Shown here piece after piece: positions 24,703 to 32,943 of a stretch of DNA of 39,293 nucleotides (within the stretch, counting starts at the first letter, position 1; each line of letters begins with the position of its first letter). The translations under genes and the position numbers were made by a program. The DNA is from Clostridiales bacterium UBA1775 (lineage in GTDB: Bacteria > Bacillota > Clostridia > Monoglobales > Firm-18). Below the pieces are notes generated by a model, which saw only the letters and a program-made list of their open reading frames with translations, did not search any database and was not told where the DNA came from. Where the stretch lies: assembly GCA_002314595.1 (NCBI GenBank), contig DCGP01000013.1, forward strand, positions 1 through 39,293. The letters run 5' to 3'.

Positions 24703-25299
24703 ATGAATAAAATTTCTTTTGATTATGCTGAAGATATAGTCAGTAAGGCAATAATGTTTGCTGTTGTTGCTCATAGTGGGCAAATTAGAAAGGGTTCTAA
24801 GGTTCCTGCAATAGTTCATGCTATGGAGGCAGCTTCAATTGTATCAACACTAACAGAGGATATGGACGTTATGGCAGCTGCGTTATTGCATGACACCGTT
24901 GAAGATACTGCAGTTACAGGTGAACAGATTGAAGAAATGTTCGGTAGTCATATTAAAAAATTAGTTCTGTCTGAAACAGAGGATAAAATGGAAGATATAC
25001 CGGCAGACCAAAGCTGGGAAATTAGAAAAAAAGCGTCCATTGAAAAATTAAAGAAAATAGACAGCTATGAATTAAAGTGTATGTGGATGGGAGATAAGCT
25101 TTCAAATATGAGGTCATTTTATCGTTTGTATAAAAAACACGGCGATAGTATGTGGGACCAATTTCACCAAAAAGATATAAGCAAACAACTATGGTATTAT
25201 ACTGAAATTGAGGAGGCTTTATCAATTTTCAAAGGCACTGCTGCATACGAGGAATATGTTGATTTAAAGAATAAAATATTTGGAAAGGTAACAGAATAA
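24703..25299 (+). CDS. SpoT/MESH1-type HD hydrolase (small alarmone hydrolase-like)
   Basis: A 198-residue protein with only the HD hydrolase domain of RelA/SpoT enzymes and no synthetase, TGS or ACT domain. Key positions of ppGpp hydrolases are visible: H24 in AHSGQ, R29-K30, H39, the HD pair (H63-D64) in ALLHDTVEDT with E67-D68, and the distal aspartate D131 in MGDKLSNMRS. By analogy with MESH1 it could hydrolyse (p)ppGpp, or another nucleotide such as NADPH, which MESH1 also accepts. The C-terminal ~60 residues are less typical. The stop overlaps the next start by one base, so it is translationally coupled to the STAS-kinase gene. Confidence 0.82.
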   Translation: MNKISFDYAEDIVSKAIMFAVVAHSGQIRKGSKVPAIVHAMEAASIVSTLTEDMDVMAAALLHDTVEDTAVTGEQIEEMFGSHIKKLVLSETEDKMEDIPADQSWEIRKKASIEKLKKIDSYELKCMWMGDKLSNMRSFYRLYKKHGDSMWDQFHQKDISKQLWYYTEIEEALSIFKGTAAYEEYVDLKNKIFGKVTE

Positions 25300-26465
25300 T
25301 GGAGATTACGGAAAAGTTTCAGAATGGTGTATTAACACTATGTCTTGATGGTAGAATAGATACAACAAATGCAAAAAATGTTGAAGAAGAAATTGATGCA
25401 ATTTTGGCAAAATATACAGATTATATTCTTGTTCTTGATGCTGATAAGCTTGAATATTTATCAAGCGTTGGTTTACGTGTAGTTTTACGTCTTAAAAAGT
25501 TACATAAAGAACTTAAAATTATAAATGTTTCAAACGAAGTTTACGATATTTTCAGTATTACAGGGTTTACCGAAATGATGGAAATTCAAAAAGCTTATCG
25601 AAAGCTATCTGTTGAAGGCTGTGAGGTTATCGGCAGTGGTTCAAATGGCGTTGTTTATCGTTTGGATTCCGATACTATTATAAAAGTATACAGAAATCCT
25701 GATAGCTTACCTGATATTCATAAAGAGAGAGAGCTTGCAAGAAAGGCATTTGTTTTGGGTATTCCAACGGCAATTCCTTATGATGTTGTTAAAGTTGGAG
25801 ATAGCTATGGTTCTGTTTTTGAATTGTTAGACGCATCATCGCTATCTTATGTAATTGCACAGGATAAATCTAAAATAGATTATGCAATTGATGAATACGT
25901 TTCTGTATTAAAACAACTTCATTCAACAGAACTTGCTCCCGGTGAAATTCCTGAAATGAAGCCAATTGCAATAGATTGGGCAAACTATTTAAAGGGACAT
26001 ATTCCTGATGAACAATACGAAAAGCTAATCAAATTGATTGATGAAGTACCTAATAAAAATACTCTTATTCATGGGGATTTTCATTTAAATAATTTAATGG
26101 TTCAAAATGGTGAAGTGTTATTGATTGATATGGATACACTATGCACAGGACATCCTGTTTTTGAACTTGGTTCAGTATTTTTGGCATATCAGGGTTTTTC
26201 TGAACTTGACCATACTATTGTTCAAAAATTTCACGGATTTGATTATGATACTGCAACATATATTTGGAAAGAAACACTTAAAAAATATTTTGGTATAGAT
26301 GACCAAAACAAGTTAGAAGAGTATGAAAATATGGCGAAGGTTATTTCTTATACAAGACTTTTAAGAAGAACATTAAAGAGAGAACCTGATAATATTGCAG
26401 TTATTGAAAATTGCAAAAATAAATTATCGCAATTGCTAAAAGATGTTAATTCATTAGTATTCTAA
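25299..26465 (+). CDS. STAS domain fused to an aminoglycoside-phosphotransferase-like kinase
   Basis: A 388-residue two-domain protein. Residues 1-98 are a STAS anti-sigma-antagonist domain with the phosphoacceptor loop EYLSSVGLR (S55/S56). Residues 105-388 are a full APH/choline-kinase-like fold: glycine-rich loop IGSGSNGVVY (111-120), ATP lysine in TIIKVY (K129), a glutamate in KERELARKAF, catalytic loop HGDFHLNN (258-265) and metal aspartates in LLIDMDT (D277, D279). All kinase residues seem intact. This half resembles the phosphotransferases grouped as TIGR02172, of unknown substrate. The protein links a partner-switching domain to an active-looking kinase; the neighbours on both sides support a signalling role. 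Confidence 0.85.
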   Translation: MEITEKFQNGVLTLCLDGRIDTTNAKNVEEEIDAILAKYTDYILVLDADKLEYLSSVGLRVVLRLKKLHKELKIINVSNEVYDIFSITGFTEMMEIQKAYRKLSVEGCEVIGSGSNGVVYRLDSDTIIKVYRNPDSLPDIHKERELARKAFVLGIPTAIPYDVVKVGDSYGSVFELLDASSLSYVIAQDKSKIDYAIDEYVSVLKQLHSTELAPGEIPEMKPIAIDWANYLKGHIPDEQYEKLIKLIDEVPNKNTLIHGDFHLNNLMVQNGEVLLIDMDTLCTGHPVFELGSVFLAYQGFSELDHTIVQKFHGFDYDTATYIWKETLKKYFGIDDQNKLEEYENMAKVISYTRLLRRTLKREPDNIAVIENCKNKLSQLLKDVNSLVF

Positions 26466-26485
26466 AATAACGTAGGAGGTGGATT

Positions 26486-26896
26486 ATGATGCAAGAAATT
26501 ACCGTTGATGCTGTAATAGATAACGGACCTATAATTACATCATTTGTTGATGAAATTTTAGAACAATATGATTGTAATATGAAAGCACAAATGCAAATAG
26601 ATATTTCAATAGACGAAATATTTGGTAATATTGCATACTACGCTTATGAAGGCAAGGTAGGTAAGGTAACGGTTTATACCGACTTTGATGAAGCTTCAAG
26701 AACATTTAAAATGATTTTTAAAGATGAGGGCGTGCCATATAATCCACTTTTAAAGGATGACCCTGATATTACGTTATCAGCTGAGGAACGTGATATTGGT
26801 GGACTTGGAATATTTATGGTAAAAAAGCAAATGGACAGTATAGACTATGCTTACCAAGACGGAAAAAACATCTTAACAATAACAAAAAATATATAA
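26486..26896 (+). CDS. RsbW/SpoIIAB-like anti-sigma factor serine kinase (HATPase)
   Basis: A 136-residue GHKL ATPase of the RsbW/SpoIIAB type, which phosphorylates a STAS antagonist and binds a sigma factor or other partner. The N-box is DISIDEIFGNIAYYAY (about 30-45, E and N present), the G1-like segment is FKDEGVPYNPL and the G2 box is GGLGIFMVKKQMD. Start could be ATG 26486 or the next codon, also ATG; AGGAGGTGG lies just upstream. The RsbV-like gene follows by 20 nt and is the likely partner. No sigma factor or PP2C phosphatase gene is adjacent. Confidence 0.88.
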   Translation: MMQEITVDAVIDNGPIITSFVDEILEQYDCNMKAQMQIDISIDEIFGNIAYYAYEGKVGKVTVYTDFDEASRTFKMIFKDEGVPYNPLLKDDPDITLSAEERDIGGLGIFMVKKQMDSIDYAYQDGKNILTITKNI

Positions 26897-26916
26897 TATA
26901 AAGAGGAGTAATTATT

Positions 26917-27213
26917 ATGAACATTGAAAAGAATTTACAAGGCACAACATTAACAATGAGTTTAGAGGGCAGACTTGATACCACAACAGCACCTGACCTT
27001 GATAAAGAAGTTCAAGCTTCAACACAAGGCGTTGATATGTTAATCTTTGATTTTTTAAAGCTTGAATACATATCATCAGCAGGTTTACGTGCTTTGCTTG
27101 TTGCTCAAAAAATTATGAATAAGCAAGGTAAAATGGTTATTAAAAATGTTAACGAAACAATAGCAGAAGTTTTTGAAATTACCGGTTTTAACGAAGTTCT
27201 TACAATTGAATAA
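26917..27213 (+). CDS. RsbV/SpoIIAA-like STAS anti-sigma factor antagonist
   Basis: A 98-residue single STAS domain. The phosphoacceptor site is EYISSAGLRALL (about residues 50-61), nearly identical to the equivalent loop of the upstream STAS-kinase fusion. The C-terminal EVFEITGFNEVLTIE also matches the fusion's SITGFTEMMEI. The RsbW-like kinase upstream is the expected partner, and the fusion protein's STAS domain may compete for it. AGAGGAG lies 7-8 nt before ATG. Confidence 0.9.
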   Translation: MNIEKNLQGTTLTMSLEGRLDTTTAPDLDKEVQASTQGVDMLIFDFLKLEYISSAGLRALLVAQKIMNKQGKMVIKNVNETIAEVFEITGFNEVLTIE

Positions 27214-27259
27214 TTATGTTTGTTAGCCGGTTTTGTTTCAAGATCGGCTTAATAATTAT
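27211..27259 (+). other. Imperfect stem-loop between the STAS gene and the transporter
   Basis: AGCCG (27225-27229) pairs with CGGCT (27245-27249), and the flanks TAATTAT/ATAATTA can extend the stem. There is no T run, so it is not a convincing terminator; it may modulate readthrough or mRNA processing before the transporter gene. Confidence 0.35.
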
Positions 27260-27276
27260 ATAAAGGAGTACATATT

Positions 27277-28464
27277 ATGAAAAAGTTTTTTACAAGTTTA
27301 CCTTTTAAATTATTGGTTGGAATAATTTTGGGCATTGTTCTTGGGAGATTTTTAGGTGATGGACCTATGAAGGTAGTTGTTTCTGTCAAAAACGTATTAG
27401 GTCAAGTAATTATGTTCTGCGTACCACTTATAGTAATTGGTTTTATAGCACCTTCAATTACTTCACTTGGCAAAAATGCATCTAAACTATTAGTATTGGC
27501 TGTATCCATTGCATATTTGTCATCATTACTTGTTGCTTTGTTAAGTTCAACAGCAGGCTTTGCCATTATTCCACATTTGTCAATTGCAACAGATGCAACA
27601 GTCAAAGAACTTCCGACAGACATTTTTAATTTGCAAATACCTCAAATTATGCCTGTGATGTCTGCTTTGGCACTTAGCTTAATGCTTGGACTTGCTTGCA
27701 CATGGACAAAATCTAATACAATGACTACTTTGTTGGATGAGTTTCAAAATATTGTTTTGGCAATTGTTAAAAAAATCTTAATTCCTTTATTGCCATTCTA
27801 TATTTGTTGCACATTTATCGGATTGAGCTATGATGGAACAGTTACACATCAGTTCCCTGCATTTTTACAAATTATTGCTATAGTTTTAGTTGGACATTTC
27901 ATTTGGATGGCTGTACTATATGCAGTTGCAGGTATCTATTCGCGTAAAAATCCTGTGGAAGTATTTAAACACTATGGCCCTGCATACTTAACGGCAGTAG
28001 GAACAATGTCATCAGCAGCTACACTTTCAGTTGCGTTAGAGTGTGCTCATAAATCAAAGGTTTTACGTTCGGATATGGTAGACTTTGGTATTCCGTTATT
28101 TGCAAATATTCATCTTTGTGGCTCTGTTTTAACAGAGGTGTTCTTCTGTATGGGTATTAGCTTAATGCTTTATGGTACATTACCATCAGTTGGAACGATG
28201 GTTTTATTCTGTGTTTTACTTGGTGTATTTGCAGTTGGTGCTCCCGGTGTTCCCGGAGGTACTGTAATGGCTTCTCTTGGTATTGTAACATCGGTTTTGG
28301 GTTTTGATGCAACAGGTACAGCGCTTATTTTAGCAATATTTGCATTGCAAGATAGCTTTGGAACAGCATGTAATGTAACCGGCGATGGTGCATTAACCCT
28401 TATATTATCAGCCTATGCAGATAAACATGGTATTAAACCAAAAGAAGAAGTAATAACCGAATAA
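27277..28464 (+). CDS. Dicarboxylate/amino acid:cation symporter (DAACS family)
   Basis: A 395-residue membrane transporter of the DAACS/SLC1 fold, which imports dicarboxylates or amino acids such as glutamate, serine or threonine with Na+ or H+. About eight hydrophobic helices are present. Family landmarks are the serine-rich hairpin GTMSSAATLSVAL, the loop GAPGVPGGT of hairpin 2, and FGTACNVTGDGAL in helix 8. These last residues contact substrate but do not settle which one. AAAGGAG lies 7 nt before ATG. It follows the STAS gene by 63 nt with no clear promoter, so it may be expressed from the signalling cluster. A terminator follows. Confidence 0.87.
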   Translation: MKKFFTSLPFKLLVGIILGIVLGRFLGDGPMKVVVSVKNVLGQVIMFCVPLIVIGFIAPSITSLGKNASKLLVLAVSIAYLSSLLVALLSSTAGFAIIPHLSIATDATVKELPTDIFNLQIPQIMPVMSALALSLMLGLACTWTKSNTMTTLLDEFQNIVLAIVKKILIPLLPFYICCTFIGLSYDGTVTHQFPAFLQIIAIVLVGHFIWMAVLYAVAGIYSRKNPVEVFKHYGPAYLTAVGTMSSAATLSVALECAHKSKVLRSDMVDFGIPLFANIHLCGSVLTEVFFCMGISLMLYGTLPSVGTMVLFCVLLGVFAVGAPGVPGGTVMASLGIVTSVLGFDATGTALILAIFALQDSFGTACNVTGDGALTLILSAYADKHGIKPKEEVITE

Positions 28465-28469
28465 TTTTA

Positions 28470-28506
28470 AAGGACTGTAATTAAATTTACAGTCCTTAAT
28501 TTTTTA
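28470..28506 (+). terminator. Terminator of the transporter gene
   Basis: An 11-bp perfect stem (28470-28480/28487-28497) followed by AATTTTTT. The stop codon of the converging minus-strand gene lies within its 3' arm. Confidence 0.8.
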
Positions 28507-28984
28507 GAAAGTCAAAATCATCTATTAACTTTTGAGTTTCCATAACATATTCTCTTGTTAGCTTAAATTTATTTAAAACATTAAATACTTTTTTTACATT
28601 TCTTACAAATTTTTGATTATATTCATCTAATGGAATTGCTTTTGCAAGTGGACATATTGCCTTTGCTCTTTTGTCTGTAACCACAGCGTTGTTATAAAAC
28701 AAAGGAAAAATTCTACAAGAAAGAGGTCTTTTGTTCCTGATACAACTGTTATTACAAATTGCAATTTTAACAGGCTTATTGTTTACAATAAAATCGCTGT
28801 CGTATATTTTTATCCAATTATCATTTTTATTATACATAACTTCCTCAAAAGGAAATAAATACATTCCACTATCTTTATCACCCTTGCAACAAATATGGTT
28901 GCACAGTTTACCACAGTCAACATTTAAAGGTGTTACATCATCTAACAATTTGTATAGATGTGTATATAATTTTTTAGGATTCAT
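28496..28984 (-). CDS. YkgJ-like cysteine-cluster protein
   Basis: A 162-residue cysteine-rich protein. The N-terminal cluster DCGKLCNHICCKGD and the later pattern CNNSC, RPLSCRIFP and ICPL resemble the YkgJ family, thought to bind an Fe-S cluster or zinc; its function is unknown. The start is uncertain: GTG at 28993 would lie only 2 nt after AGAAGG, while ATG at 28984 lies 11 nt after it; ATG is preferred. It overlaps the end of the GH13 gene by 11 nt, so it is probably translated from the same message, although no metabolic link to glycogen is evident. Confidence 0.7.
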   Translation of the reverse strand: MNPKKLYTHLYKLLDDVTPLNVDCGKLCNHICCKGDKDSGMYLFPFEEVMYNKNDNWIKIYDSDFIVNNKPVKIAICNNSCIRNKRPLSCRIFPLFYNNAVVTDKRAKAICPLAKAIPLDEYNQKFVRNVKKVFNVLNKFKLTREYVMETQKLIDDFDFLKN

Positions 28985-30824
28985 TATTTTCACAACCTTC
29001 TAATATTAAACAGTTTTTTGAACCGATTTTAATACACTCATTTATTGTATAATTATCGCTAACCGACCAAACAATTCTATATGAATTGTTTTCTAAATGT
29101 TTTTCTTCATCGCTTACATTGATTATACATAACAAATCACCTCTTAAAAAAGCATACAATCCATTTTCCATATATAGCAAGGAAAATTGAGATATAAAAT
29201 CATCTTTGTGTTTTGCCCTAATTTCACCAAGCGATTTAAAAAAATCAATTAGTTCAAAATCTTCTCTTCCAAAAGGATATGTCATTCTGCAATAAGGGTC
29301 TCTATAACCGTATAAGCCTGCCTCATCTCCGTAATATATACTTGGAATACCCGGCAAAGTATATTGCAAAAACGTAGCTAACATAAATAATCTTTTTCCG
29401 GTTTCATATTCCTCAGGAGTTAATTTGTAATTGCCTTTTTCTTCATCCGGTACATTGTGGTTTACACCAAGATATGTGATTGCTCGTACTGTGTCGTGTG
29501 TAGAAACACTGTTCATTAAACAATTAACAACCTGTGGTGGATAATTATCTAAAATAGAGTATATTCTATCATTAAATAAATCTTCATCATGGTTGGTTAC
29601 AAAGTCTAAAATCGCAGTTCTAAAAGGATAGTTCATAACACTGTCCATTTGCTCACCAAGTAAATATTTACGCCTTACACCGTATGCAAATTTATTTGTT
29701 GCATCTTCCCAAACCTCTCCAATTATAAATGAATTGTTATTGTTACTTTTAGATGCCTTGTATAAGGAATATAAAAATTCATCAGGCAGTTCATCTGCAA
29801 CATCTAATCTCCAACCATCGCAGCCTTGATTTTGCCAATATTCTATAACACCATTTTCACCGGTTATATATTTCAAATAGTCCGGATTTGTTTCATTAAC
29901 ATTTGGCAAATTATTAAATCCCCACCAGCATTCATAATCATTAGGATAATTTATAAAATTGTACCAATTAAAATATGGTGAAGATAAGGAATTATACGCA
30001 CCATTACTATTGTAATTGTTGAATTTATTAAAATAGATACTGTCTGCACCGGTATGACTGAATACACCATCGATTATTACTTTTATTCCAAGCCTGTGGC
30101 ATTTATCGGTTAATTCCTTAAATTGCTCATTTGTTCCAAAATATGGGTCTATATTAAAGTAATTTCCTGTGCTGTACCTATGGTATTCAGGGCTTTCAAA
30201 TATTGGGTTTAAATATATAATGTTAACACCTAATGACTTTATATAATCAAGCTTTTCAATTATTCCATAAATATTACCACAATAATAATCATTTGCCTTG
30301 TATTCCGGATTATCATAAATAAATTCAGGAATATCAAACCAATTATCATGTATTTTTCTATGGTTTCTTGATGGTAATGGTTTAAATTTATCACTTTTGC
30401 AAAACCTATCAGGAAATATTTGATACATTATACCACCATATACCCAATCCGGAGTATTAAAATTTTCTTGATATACAGTTAATTGCCATTCCGGCAACCA
30501 ATCTTCAATATATGCTTTTCTATTTTTACAGCCTACAAATTTTATAATATTGTCTGATTTTATCTCAAATCTATAAAAGTATAAATTGGATTTATCAATT
30601 TTAAAATTACAGGAAAAAATAATATAAGAGTCATATTTTCCACTTTCGTGCATAGATATATATATTGGAGTATCATTTTCATCTTCTCTGTAAATGAAGA
30701 AAACCTCAGTAGGATTTTCAGTCTCGGCAACATAAATGTTAATTTCTATGTTTTCGTTTTCTGCAATTGCACCAAAGGGTTTTTTATGTTTTAAATTTGT
30801 TGAATCGTATAATACTCTGGACAT
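28974..30824 (-). CDS. GH13 alpha-glucan hydrolase (neopullulanase/cyclomaltodextrinase-like)
   Basis: A 616-residue alpha-amylase-family enzyme acting on glycogen- or starch-derived alpha-glucans. An N-terminal beta-rich domain (about 1-115) precedes the (beta/alpha)8 barrel beginning GIMYQIFPDRF. Conserved regions are DGVFSHTG (252-259), GWRLDVADE with nucleophile D341, IIGEVW with acid/base E370, and STHDT with D444. No signal peptide is present, so it acts in the cytosol, in keeping with its place beside the glycogen genes. Exact specificity (neopullulanase, cyclomaltodextrinase or maltogenic amylase) cannot be settled. TAGGAG lies 8 nt before the ATG. It is transcribed away from glgB. 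Confidence 0.88.
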   Translation of the reverse strand: MSRVLYDSTNLKHKKPFGAIAENENIEINIYVAETENPTEVFFIYREDENDTPIYISMHESGKYDSYIIFSCNFKIDKSNLYFYRFEIKSDNIIKFVGCKNRKAYIEDWLPEWQLTVYQENFNTPDWVYGGIMYQIFPDRFCKSDKFKPLPSRNHRKIHDNWFDIPEFIYDNPEYKANDYYCGNIYGIIEKLDYIKSLGVNIIYLNPIFESPEYHRYSTGNYFNIDPYFGTNEQFKELTDKCHRLGIKVIIDGVFSHTGADSIYFNKFNNYNSNGAYNSLSSPYFNWYNFINYPNDYECWWGFNNLPNVNETNPDYLKYITGENGVIEYWQNQGCDGWRLDVADELPDEFLYSLYKASKSNNNNSFIIGEVWEDATNKFAYGVRRKYLLGEQMDSVMNYPFRTAILDFVTNHDEDLFNDRIYSILDNYPPQVVNCLMNSVSTHDTVRAITYLGVNHNVPDEEKGNYKLTPEEYETGKRLFMLATFLQYTLPGIPSIYYGDEAGLYGYRDPYCRMTYPFGREDFELIDFFKSLGEIRAKHKDDFISQFSLLYMENGLYAFLRGDLLCIINVSDEEKHLENNSYRIVWSVSDNYTINECIKIGSKNCLILEGCENNES

Positions 30825-30852
30825 AATAGGCTCCTAAAATAAATATATATTT

Positions 30853-30881
30853 ATAATACTATTCTTAAAATGATTTGTCAA
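30853..30881 (-). promoter_or_regulatory. Promoter of the GH13-ykgJ-like unit
   Basis: On the minus strand TTGACA (30881-30876), a 17-nt spacer and TATTAT (30858-30853). Confidence 0.68.
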
Positions 30882-30932
30882 TGATGCAAAAATATAAGAT
30901 TTAGTTAGTATTTTTTACAAAAAATATAATAA

Positions 30933-30946
30933 ATATTGTGCAATAT
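30933..30946. promoter_or_regulatory. Candidate operator upstream of glgB
   Basis: Inverted repeat ATATTG-TG-CAATAT, 31 bp upstream of the glgB -35 box. Twelve bases of it recur at 35277-35288 just upstream of the glgA promoter. An 18-bp all-AT palindrome follows at 30950-30967. Possible binding site for a regulator shared by both glycogen transcripts; no regulator is identified. Confidence 0.35.
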
Positions 30947-30977
30947 ATAAAAAATTATATAATTTTTACAATATATC

Positions 30978-31006
30978 TATACAAAAATAACAGATAGTGG
31001 TATAAT
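30978..31006 (+). promoter_or_regulatory. Promoter of glgBCD
   Basis: A weak TATACA -35 (30978-30983), a 17-nt spacer and a perfect TATAAT (31001-31006). The poor -35 is compatible with dependence on an activator. Confidence 0.6.
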
Positions 31007-31039
31007 ATTAACAAAAGAAGTCAATTTTGGAGGCATAAA

Positions 31040-32917
31040 ATGGAAAGATTCTTAAACAGTGATAATACAATGGCAGAATATTTGTTTCACGAAGGCACAA
31101 ATTACTGTTCATACGAATATTTAGGCTCACATATTATTGATGATTATTGTGTGTTTAGAGTTTGGGCGCCAAATGCAAAGGAAGTATATGTAACAGGGGA
31201 TTTTTGCAATTGGGACAGTTATGCCCATAAGGCGCACAGAATTACCGATGGAGGAATATTTGAATGTATTATTAGTGGTGTAAAGGAATTTGATTCATAT
31301 AAGTATATTATCGTAACAAAGGACGATAAAGAATTATTTAAGGCAGACCCTTATGGCTATCATTGCGAAACAAGACCGGGAACAGCCTCAAAGGTCTATA
31401 ATATTGATGGCTATAAATGGACAGATAATAATTGGATGGAAAATAGACAAACGCCCTATAATGAGCCTGTTAGTATTTACGAAATGCACCTTGGCTCTTG
31501 GAAACGTTATAAAGACGGAAACACCTTTGACTATAATAAACTTGCAGATGAACTTATTCCTTATGTAAAGGAAATGGGATTTACACATATTGAGTTTATG
31601 CCTGTTTCCGAATATCCTTATGATAAGTCATGGGGTTATCAAGTTACAGGCTATTATGCGCCGACATCAAGATACGGAACGCCAAAGGACTTTATGAGTT
31701 TTATTGATAAATGTCATAAAAATGGTATTGGTGTAATATTAGATTGGGTTCCTGCCCATTTTCCAAAGGACGCACACGGACTGTATGAGTTTGACGGAAC
31801 ATATTGCTATGAATATTCAGACCCAACTAAGAGAGAACACCCTGATTGGGGTACAAGAATATTTGATTATAATAAAAACGAGGTAAAGTGTTTTTTAATA
31901 TCTAATGCTTGCTATTGGTTTGAAAAATATCATATTGACGGACTTAGAGTTGATGCAGTTGCATCAATGTTATATCTTGATTACGGAAAAAAGTCAGGGG
32001 AATGGAAGCCCAATAAATTTGGTGGAAACGGCAATATAGAGGCAAAAGAATTTTTGCAAATTCTTAATACAAGGGTTTTTTCACAATATAATGGTATTAT
32101 GATGATAGCAGAAGAATCAACTGCTTGGCCTATGATAACATATCCTGTTTCAGAAGGTGGTTTGGGCTTTAATTACAAATGGAATATGGGTTGGATGAAC
32201 GATTCGCTTAACTATATGAAGCAAGACCCTTTTTTTAGAAAGGGCGTTCATAACAACCTTACGTTTTCATTAACCTATGCATTTTCGGAAAACTTTATTT
32301 TACCACTATCTCATGACGAGGTAGTTCATGGTAAATTATCATTACTTTCTAAAATGCCCGGTGAATATGAAGATAAATTTGCAAATTTAAGGGCATACCT
32401 TGGGTATATGTTTGCCCACCCGGGTAAAAAAATGTTATTTATGGGTAGCGAACTTGGACAATTTATTGAATGGAATGAGGAGCAAGAATTAGATTGGAAT
32501 TTGTTAGAATATGATGCACACAAAAAGCACAAACTATTTGTTCAATCCCTAAATGAAATTTATAAAGAATATAATCCACTTTGGGAACTTGACACAACTT
32601 GGGACGGGTTTGACTGGGCATCTTTAGACGATGATAATAACAACATAATTTCATTTTTTAGATATTCTACAAACGGAGATTCTGTTTTAACAGTATGTAA
32701 CTTTTCGTCTGTTACTCAGGAGGATTATAAAATAGGAGTTCCACAAAAAGGAACATATACGGAAATATTTACAACAGATAAGGCTGAATTTGGTGGAAAG
32801 GATATTTTAAATGGTAAGCTAAAAACAATAAAGGGCGAAATCCATGGGCAAAAACAGTGCTTATCCATTAAAATACCTGCATTTTCCACATTATACTTGT
32901 ATAAAAAAGGCAAATAA
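31040..32917 (+). CDS. glgB: 1,4-alpha-glucan branching enzyme, GlgB
   Basis: Introduces alpha-1,6 branches into glycogen (GH13). The 625-residue protein has an N-terminal CBM48-like domain (about 35-125, with VWAPNAKEVYVTGDFCNW), then the barrel. Catalytic residues are D305 in GLRVDAVASMLY, E358 in MIAEESTAWP, and D426 in LSHDEVVHG. The C-terminal all-beta domain starts near 525. The branching-enzyme signature YEMHLGSWKR (about 147-156) separates it from debranching enzymes. GGAGG lies 8 nt before the ATG. First gene of the glgB-glgC-glgD unit. Confidence 0.95.
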   Translation: MERFLNSDNTMAEYLFHEGTNYCSYEYLGSHIIDDYCVFRVWAPNAKEVYVTGDFCNWDSYAHKAHRITDGGIFECIISGVKEFDSYKYIIVTKDDKELFKADPYGYHCETRPGTASKVYNIDGYKWTDNNWMENRQTPYNEPVSIYEMHLGSWKRYKDGNTFDYNKLADELIPYVKEMGFTHIEFMPVSEYPYDKSWGYQVTGYYAPTSRYGTPKDFMSFIDKCHKNGIGVILDWVPAHFPKDAHGLYEFDGTYCYEYSDPTKREHPDWGTRIFDYNKNEVKCFLISNACYWFEKYHIDGLRVDAVASMLYLDYGKKSGEWKPNKFGGNGNIEAKEFLQILNTRVFSQYNGIMMIAEESTAWPMITYPVSEGGLGFNYKWNMGWMNDSLNYMKQDPFFRKGVHNNLTFSLTYAFSENFILPLSHDEVVHGKLSLLSKMPGEYEDKFANLRAYLGYMFAHPGKKMLFMGSELGQFIEWNEEQELDWNLLEYDAHKKHKLFVQSLNEIYKEYNPLWELDTTWDGFDWASLDDDNNNIISFFRYSTNGDSVLTVCNFSSVTQEDYKIGVPQKGTYTEIFTTDKAEFGGKDILNGKLKTIKGEIHGQKQCLSIKIPAFSTLYLYKKGK

Positions 32918-32943
32918 TAAATAATTATTTGGAGGAAAGAAAT

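Noticed and set aside
25299..26465. Aminoglycoside resistance kinase
   Set aside because: The APH-like fold is fused to STAS and sits in a signalling cluster, and related folds phosphorylate many substrates. There is no evidence for antibiotic resistance.
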